Of a stretch of DNA of 64,000 nucleotides, positions 57,183 through 64,000 are shown in pieces (the stretch's first letter is position 1; the number at the start of each line of letters is the position of its first letter). The position numbers and the translations under genes were made by a program. Origin of the DNA: Torreya grandis (taxonomy: Eukaryota > Streptophyta > Pinopsida > Cupressales > Taxaceae); NCBI GenBank assembly GCA_037957365.1, contig JARHVA010004903.1:62001-126000 (forward strand), given 5' to 3'. A model generated the notes under the pieces. That model was not told where the DNA came from. It worked only from the letters and a program-made list of their open reading frames with translations, and did no database searches.

Positions 57183-57556
57183 GTTATCTAATTTTTTATC
57201 CATCTATGGTAATGTTCACCAATATTATGTTTCATATAATCCATAATAGAATGGATTACTATAATAGAAGAACCAAACATTGAAGGAGATGGATAATTGC
57301 ATGATGCATTCAAAATATTTACCTCCTATATATTAGGCCGAGGAAATTAATTATGTGAACTACATTCATGTTATCTAATTTTTTATCCATCTATGGTAAT
57401 GTTCACCAATATTATGTTTCATATAATCCATAATAGAATGGATTACTATAATAGAAGAACCAAACATTGAAGGAGATGGATAATTGCATGATGCATTCAA
57501 AATATTTACCTCCTATATATTAGGCCAAGGAAATTAATTATGTGAAATACATTCAT
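57183..57556. repeat. Tandem duplication of 187 bp
   Basis: Units 57183-57369 and 57370-57556, each starting 'gttatctaattttttatcc' and ending 'tacattcat', differ at only two positions or so ('ggccgagg' versus 'ggccaagg', 'gtgaactac' versus 'gtgaaatac'). It duplicates an integrase segment, so it arose after the copia-2 coding region was dead and is recent. Confidence 0.95.
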
Positions 57557-57719
57557 AACCACACACAACATTAAGAAATTGAACATATGACTCTAGCAGA
57601 GGCTTGGTCTGGAACCAATCCTAATGTCTCTTTTTTTTGAGTCTTTGGGAGCCTTACTTGGGTTTTTGTACCAAAGAATACAAGGAAATCATTAGACAAG
57701 AAGTGAAAACCTTTAATTT

Positions 57720-59530
57720 TTGTTAGGGTATTTTGAGGACATGAGATATTATCATCTTTTAGATCTTGATACTCATGATATTCAATTTCAAACACATGCA
57801 CAGTTTGATGAGCACTTCACATCTCATGACTCTTCATCTTCTTTCATGCCTTCTTCTTATTTTTATGATTCACCTCCTCTCAAGGATTCATTATTTGAGG
57901 ATATAGTTTAATATATTCCTAAGGAGGTTATAGAGGATAAGGATATTTTTCACACTGATGTTTCCACTATGCCTAGGTGGGCTTGCATTACAATTATTAA
58001 GGTAACACCTTTCATTCAGGACCTTCCACCTACTCAACATCATCATACACATTTTTTGACTATTGAAATTTTGTGTCAAGCATTATATGGGGATATATAT
58101 TATTTTTAATAGGATCATGGAATATAGAAAATAGATGAAGTGATGACAGATGAGTATTATTCATTGATGAAGAATTATGCTTGGGATTTGGTCACTCTTC
58201 CTAAGGGAAGAAAGTGAGGTGAAATTAGATTAACACACCAAGTATGTATTTGGTCATTCCTTTGACAAGTATAAGGAATGTATTATTACAAAGGGGTTAT
58301 CATAGGTCAAAGGTATTGACTACTCTATGACCTTTGTACCCATTGCCAAGATGGATTTTGGTTTCCTTGTACTATCTCTTGTTGTACCATAGGGTTTGCC
58401 AGTATATCAAATGGATGTTAAGAGTGATTTATTGCATGGATACTTACATGAGGAAATATATATGGAGAATATTGATGGGGTTTTTCACAATTATTCTCTT
58501 GTTTATCAAATTATTAGGTCTCTTTATGGTCTCAAATAGACCCCTCAGGCTTGGTATGAGAAGATGGATGCATTTGATCTCTCCACTAGCTTTGTTTACT
58601 GCCACTTCAATCTTATAGTGTATATTTAATGTATTAGGGAGGAAATAATTAGTATGGTCTTGTATGTTGATGATCTACTAATCATAGGTAGTTTCTCATC
58701 TCATATTTAGACTATTTAGTAAGAACTTTTGGCATAATTTGACATGACAGATCTTTTTTTTTTACATTTCTTCTTTGGTTTATAGATTTCATAGTTAGAT
58801 ATAGGGATATATTTGAGTTAGTATAAGTATATATTTGATCTTTTTCAACATTTTTGCATGGTTGATTGTAAGCCAAGTCTTCCTTTTCAATTTAAAGTGA
58901 CTCTCACTACCTCTTGTACTACTCCACTTTATGATCCTACATTACATGGATAGATGGTTGGAGTCTTATGTATTTGACCCATACTTACCCAAAAATTTCA
59001 TTTGTATTTGGGATTATATCTAGGTTTTCACATGACCCTTGTGACATACATTGGTAGGTTACCGATAGGATTTTATGATATCTATGAGGAATTACTCATT
59101 TTGTATTATAATACACTAGAGGTTTTACTCAGTTGGTTAGATACAATGATTCAGATTGGGTAGGTACTATTGATGATAGGCATTTCACTTATAGATAAAT
59201 ATTTTGTCTTGATTATTCACATATTTCTTGGTTGTCCAAGAAGCATCAGGATATTACACTTTCATCTATAGAGGATGAGTATAAGGCAATAATTACAATG
59301 AGTCATAATATTCTTTAGCTTCATCAATTATTGATAGTGTTTGGCTTCATGCAATATTAAACCACTATACATTAGTGTGATAATCAGAGTGTAATTCATA
59401 TCTCTCATAACCTAGTTATACATATTCACTTCATTTGTCAACACATTTAAGATGGCATTCTTATCTTAGAGTACATTTTAACTTAGTAATAGGTTGTAGA
59501 CATCTTCATGAAGCCTTTTACATACCTCAT
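57720..59530 (+). pseudogene. Copia-2 linker, reverse transcriptase and RNase H
   Basis: 57720-57911 is open (Asp/His/Ser-rich linker). RT starts around 58140 with 'DEYYSLMKNYAWDLVTLPKG', then 'VYQMDVKSDLLHGYLHEEIY', 'QIIRSLYGLK' and the active site 'LYVDDLLIIGS', with YVDD intact at 58663-58674. RNase H: 'VRYNDSDWVGTIDDRHFT', 'SWLSKKHQDITLSSIEDEYK' and 'CDNQSVIHISHN'. The tail ('DIFMKPFTY') ends the polyprotein near 59530. Many stops and several frame changes. Confidence 0.82.
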
Positions 59531-59581
59531 TTCCTTAAGTTGTGTGGCATGATTAGAGTTTTATAAGTTTTCATTTGGGGC

Positions 59582-60023
59582 TGTTTGTGAGGACAAATTC
59601 CATATTCACTTCATGGACACATATTATACATGCGTAGCTTATCAAGCCTTATTGCTAGGACTCATACTATGGATATGCCACTATTTATTTTTTGGTTTTT
59701 ATTATCCCCTATCTACTCTTGAGGAGTGGTTTTAGAGTATGTATCTCATTTATTTCATCACATTTTATAGTGTATTAGCTAAATATTTTGTATTTAGTGA
59801 GTTTTTACTATCTAAGGATTTATCCCACATTAGCTAGTTAAGCTAGTTCTATGTTTTGCCTTACCTGTTTATGTAAGAGCTTCTTTATTGTACTAGCATG
59901 CTTCATTTTAAATAATATATGATTTATGTTATTTTTTCATATCATATAGGCAGCTTCCTTATGTGATGTTTTATTGCTAACACTTCAAATTCTTGGGTTG
60001 GAATGCCTTTACCATTCCTAACA
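59582..60023 (+). repeat. Copia-2 putative 3' LTR
   Basis: A purine-rich 'catttgggg' at 59572-59580 is followed by TGTTTGTGAGG, and a CCTAACA end at 60017-60023 gives TG...CA ends and a length of 442 bp. No second copy is in the window, so the right boundary is a guess. Confidence 0.5.
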
Positions 60024-62200
60024 CATGTAATTCCATGTTATGCACTCAACACCAATTACATAAATCTATCTCAAATATATTGATTTTAGGCAACCTATTA
60101 GGTGAAGGTTCTAGGAGGTTATGAAGATGGATATAATTCTTGTTTGGTCTTTGATACATTAATTTTTTATAACTTTATGCATTAGAGTTGATCACATAAC
60201 TATGCATCCCTAAGAAGTAGTTGTTGAGTTTTTGTATGATGCATTAAATTGTGTCTAATTCAGTCTTAGTGAAATCCTAAGGTGTGGTTTGGGTATTGTT
60301 AGCTACAACCAACATTAATTGATGTTGAGTCTAGGGGATCAATTCATGGCTCCCTATGTTTAGGAAACCCAATTTTGGATTTGATGTGGGGTGACCCAGT
60401 GGGATTAAATGCATCATAGGGAGAAGCTAAAGCATTAGGAATTGTAATTAAAGTTGGACAAGAAGTAAAATGCAATCATATATAGTAATACACTAGGAGT
60501 GGGTGTCACAGTGTGACATTGGGGGTTTAGTTGCATATCTACTTTGATCACCCATACATAATCTAAGGATAGGTCTACTATGTCTACATCCCTTTGTAGT
60601 AACATGATTGTCCAAGGTTCTAGCTAATTCTCATACATTTCAAGTGCTAGTTAAGGGTTAAGTTGATAGAGGAAGGTTATCCAGCTATACATCTTCTAAA
60701 ACTTGGGATTGAAGTTCCTCATGGGCTCATTAGGATCCATTTTGATACAAGAAAAGTGATGATATAATACACAAGGTATATCACTTGCCTAAATTGGATG
60801 AGAAGAGTAATACTAAAATGGTCTCAACTCATGATAGAGTCTTTAAGAAGGTTTAGGAACTAATCATATGTTGAGTCCGTTTGGCTAAGGGGGAAAATCC
60901 TACATGTTGTATTATCATGTTTTACATTTAAAATCATTAGGTAAAATTTTTAGGATTTTATGGATTCCTCCATGTCTTGTCCCACACCAGGGGTGAAATG
61001 GGGAAGATACCTCTCAGGGTTCTTAGGTAAATCATAGATGAATCCTAGGGCATTAATGGCAAAGATGACTAACCTAGCCATTTTAGGTTGAAATTTGGGA
61101 TAGGTTATGGGGATGATCTAATAAGAATAATAGTAGGTCTAGGCTAGTTAATCTTGGGTTTTTTGTGGAAAAGTAGTGGAAATAACCAATCAACCTCAGT
61201 GTGACCTAGCCCTAGTAATAGACAAACTAGTATCTAGGATGATTCAAAATCAAATAGTAGTTATCATGTTATTACCAATAATCCAATATTGACATAATCA
61301 TAAAATAAAATTAATGACAAGCATGAATCATTCGCATGATAATAACTCCTTATAGCACTAATTTTTGTTCACTCTAATGTCCTCCTGATCATGAAATGTC
61401 CATGAGATTAGTAATTCCATAAAAGGGGAAAGTGAAGATGACTACAAAATTTTTTCCTCCATTTTAATATGAGGTATTTGAATTAAAAAATGTAGTTTAC
61501 ATGAATATTCTCTAAGATATGCACTATTACCATCAAAAGTTTAATCTAAATTTCATACATGCAGGTCAAAGATTATTATGAGAATTTGAGTATTAGAATT
61601 TATATTTATAAATACAAGGGTAAAAAGTAATTCAAATTTAAATAACAAACACAAAAGAGAGGGAAGGATAAGGTAGAAAAGTGATCCTCCATGTATAGAA
61701 TGAACTCAATGCATTTATCATTCAACCAAATGACTCTACCACAATTATACCAATATAGACTGAGTTTCACTAGAGTTCTACCTCTAATAACATACAGTGG
61801 GAAGAGTCTAAGGGAACTAGGAGTATGCCTTCAATATGAGTTCTCACTAAATATGAGTACTAGGAGATTATATTATAGTACACATAAATACCATATGGTA
61901 ATTTATAGATTAAAACATAAATTAACAACACTATAAAAATAAATAAGGGAACTCACACATTGATTGTAATAACTAAGAACATTATAACCATAACACACAT
62001 CAAGTAACAATGTATTAGTCCAATTAATGTATAATTGATTATCATTCAAAAAGGGAGATGAAATAAAATTGAATTTCATAACAAAACCTTAATAGAAAAT
62101 AGAAATTGTATTCATTAAAATAAGTGTTCTTACAATAATCAATCTAGGCCAACATTATAGTCTAGAGAGATGAAGATAAAAGTAGGTGAAATATTGGCTA
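60024..62200. other. Anonymous AT-rich DNA
   Basis: No recognised gene or transposon protein. Open stretches such as 61691-61936 have no domain. 60300-61250 is less AT-rich, with G-runs on the plus strand, and may be another transposon relic, but I could not place it. Confidence 0.45.
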
Positions 62201-62379
62201 TAATCTGACATCAATTTTGAGAAATATTTATTCAACATATTATATTACAATATGAATTTTAATTATATAGATAAGGATGGGTCTCACCTCCAAATAACAC
62301 GAGGATCCCATCCTAGGCCATCATTCCCACTCATTATAGTTACAACCATAATTTGAAATTTAAAACAAAAAAATGCCTA

Positions 62380-63430
62380 CAAACCCATAAAAGATATATG
62401 GGGGACCACTTAACTGATATGAGGAGGTGGTTGAGATGGTCAAGATCCTAACTAATTTGACCTAACATCCATATCTTTCAACAAAGTCTCCATGAGGTGA
62501 AACTCCTTATCCATCTTAGCAAGGTTCATTGGGGGCTACATACATATTATCTCATCTTGAGTCACCAGTCTCTAATACATTTGGAAGGGTTCTTCCATTG
62601 ATTCTTAGAACCTATAGACTTGGTTTATACTCATCATAAACTATGTTAATAGATCTAACACTACTTGGGCCTCTTATTGGTTTACTTTAATGACCTTATC
62701 CCTCATGACCTAGTTGAATTGACTTAGGTGGACTCTAAATTCCCCTCAATTGATCAAGGTACCATCAAGTTGGAATAACATAGATATATTCACTTCCTTG
62801 AAGTAAGTCAATATATTATTCTTTACCTCTTATAATGGTCTAGTTGTATTATACATCACAAATAATCATTCTTCTATAGCATCCCTCATGTTCCTAGTGT
62901 ACATCTGATACAACCCCAAGTCTGAGGTCAACATTAATTTAAAATATAAGAATATCCTTTTATTTATCACCACTTATAGCTTTTAACACTTCCAGTTATC
63001 TCAAAAATCCTCTCCATGTAGGCCTAGGTCCACTAGATAAGTACATTGGTATCATCTAGAGTCTCCACTACTTTCCCATAAGATAGAAAAGAGTAGTATG
63101 AGGGCATCCTTGACCTACCCAATCATCCAAATGGGAAAATTGATCTTAAATTGTGATTAAAAGGTTTGAACCTAGATCTACATTTATTTAAGGATATTTT
63201 TAAACACATCATGAGCTTCTCAAAGAACAAATAGTGGTCCTCAATAATACTTTCTTCCCTAGTGAAAGTCTTCACCTTGGTGAGGGATAATAGGTCTTGA
63301 TAGGTCTACCAAACTAATGGGTTACCCTCTTGGATAAAACTCTATGGTAGTGTCTAATTCAAGCTTCTAGAGGCTTAATCTAAGATCCACTTTACATTTG
63401 GGTCAACTTAGGTAGTCATCTTCAGTGCAT
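62380..63430 (-). pseudogene. Unrecognised minus-strand coding relic
   Basis: On the minus strand from about 63430 down to 62380 there is coding-like sequence with stops spaced 20-50 codons and amphipathic composition. Examples are 'SLTKVKTFTREESIIEDHYL', 'FFEKLMMCLKISLNKC', 'MPSYYSFLSYGKVVET' and 'LAKMDKEFHLMETLL'. As in the nearby retroelements, stops often sit where TGG, CAA or CAG would be one transition away. No family recognised. It may be a retroelement gag-like or extra ORF; I cannot support more. Confidence 0.35.
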
Positions 63431-64000
63431 GTGACCTTAGGGCCATTCTTCAAGTTATGCAAGGTGTATGATGGGTGGATGAAATGGTAGTTAATGGTGG
63501 AGGATGAGGTGGAGGGGAGATGGAGGAAGTGTAGGAAATTAACAAGGAAAGTATTAAAGGTAGAGGGGTAATAGGATAAAAAGGAGGAAGGATAAAGGGG
63601 AAGGCCCATGGTAACATTGATGCCCACCATTGTTCCTAGGTCAAATTCACCTGAGGGGGAATTGCCCCCTAAAATTGGTCATTGAATAAAAGGGAACATA
63701 TGGGTTAGTTAAAGGTTAATGACATGGTACCCTAGGTGATAAAAATATGGAGTTAGGGAGAATGGCACTAAGTTTATGTGACTGGGGATATAAGAACTAT
63801 AGAGGACTATGGATAAGTTTGGAATAGATCAGACTGACTTCAAGTTTCCTTCTGCTTATTATTTAAACTCTTACCTAGGTTGGCTTTATATGATATAGTG
63901 GAAGGAATGTTCAGTATAATAGGAACCATGAGGTTTGATGGTGTAGGAATAAAATATATTAAGGAAGGAATTGATATGATTAGAATGGGTACTAGGAGGG
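63431..64000. other. No feature seen
   Basis: G-rich on the plus strand in places ('gaggatgaggtggaggggag' near 63500). No reading frame or repeat partner recognised. Confidence 0.45.

Larger units (their letters stand above)
56640..57720 (+). pseudogene. Copia-2 GAG-pre-integrase and integrase
   Basis: GAG-pre-integrase segment: 'HEIFRHLKYKYLKELSTHNM' then 'VEGLP' and 'GCALGK', with the H-H and C of the zinc region. The integrase core starts 'RDYSPLELVHSDL' (first acidic residue) and 'VFAHFKVFKALVEK'. The second catalytic region is spoilt by a G12 run (57155-57166, about 'HIYNGGGG'). The third region reads 'YNP..NGLL' with stops at the catalytic Glu, followed by 'KNQTLKEMDNCMMHSKYLPP'. A 187-bp duplication repeats this last part. 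The downstream piece 'MTLAEAWSGTNPNVS' and 'VFGSLTWVFVPKNTRKSLDK' is the usual integrase tail. Confidence 0.78.
56562..60023 (+). mobile_element. Copia-2: 3' part of a Ty1/copia retrotransposon
   Basis: Plus-strand relic with GAG-pre-integrase, integrase, RT and RNase H in the copia order, then a purine tract and a putative 3' LTR. 5' LTR, gag and protease are missing; the left edge is the end of the B2 LTR. This suggests that B2 inserted into it and the left half lies elsewhere. Heavily interrupted by stops and frameshifts. Confidence 0.78.

Noticed and set aside
1..64000. A previously unknown defence or biosynthetic system
   Set aside because: No cluster of intact genes exists in the window; all recognisable coding is degraded retrotransposon.

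Overview
The window looks like nuclear intergenic DNA from a seed plant with a large, transposon-filled genome. It is AT-rich, poor in CpG, and I found no intact host gene, rRNA, tRNA or CRISPR array. The only protein families I can recognise are plant LTR-retrotransposon proteins (Ty3/gypsy of the Tat type and Ty1/copia). All are broken by stops and frameshifts, many where the family normally has Gln, Trp or Arg, as expected from C-to-T / G-to-A decay of methylated DNA. The species cannot be named from this sequence.

Layout. 1-9590 is anonymous AT-rich DNA with two long tandem duplications (408-bp and 465-bp units) and a (TA)46 microsatellite. 9591-26367 is a minus-strand Tat element, called A-minus here: 3' LTR at 9591-10826, then integrase, a second RNase H, RNase H/RT, protease, gag and a long 5' leader running rightwards. 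Its 5' LTR is missing. A minus-strand copia deletion derivative (copia-1, 11712-15571) sits in its 3' region, and an unclassified insert of about 0.96 kb splits its gag.

26368-50132 is a second copy of the same family in the opposite orientation (A-plus), head-to-head with A-minus. It has both LTRs, a leader with GTCGAC-type repeat motifs, gag and protease. I see no RT or integrase in it, but its 3' region carries an antisense segment resembling a plant mobile domain. It is interrupted at 33772-43160 by B1, a second Tat family with two LTRs of about 1160 bp but no pol. 50133-56561 is the 3' half of a B-family element (B2) with RT, two RNase H domains, integrase and a 3' LTR. 56562-60023 is the 3' part of a plus-strand copia element (copia-2). 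60024-64000 is unassigned apart from a minus-strand coding-like relic.

Together this is a nested, rearranged retrotransposon graveyard. The points most worth a second look are the antisense PMD-like segment, the arrays of short CpG-centred palindromes in LTRs and leaders of unrelated families, the pol-less B1 with in-frame peptide repeats, the head-to-head A-minus/A-plus junction, and the 16-bp direct repeat flanking copia-1. All coordinates of LTRs and domains come from reading by eye; boundaries are approximate to a few bases for LTRs and tens of bases for domains.
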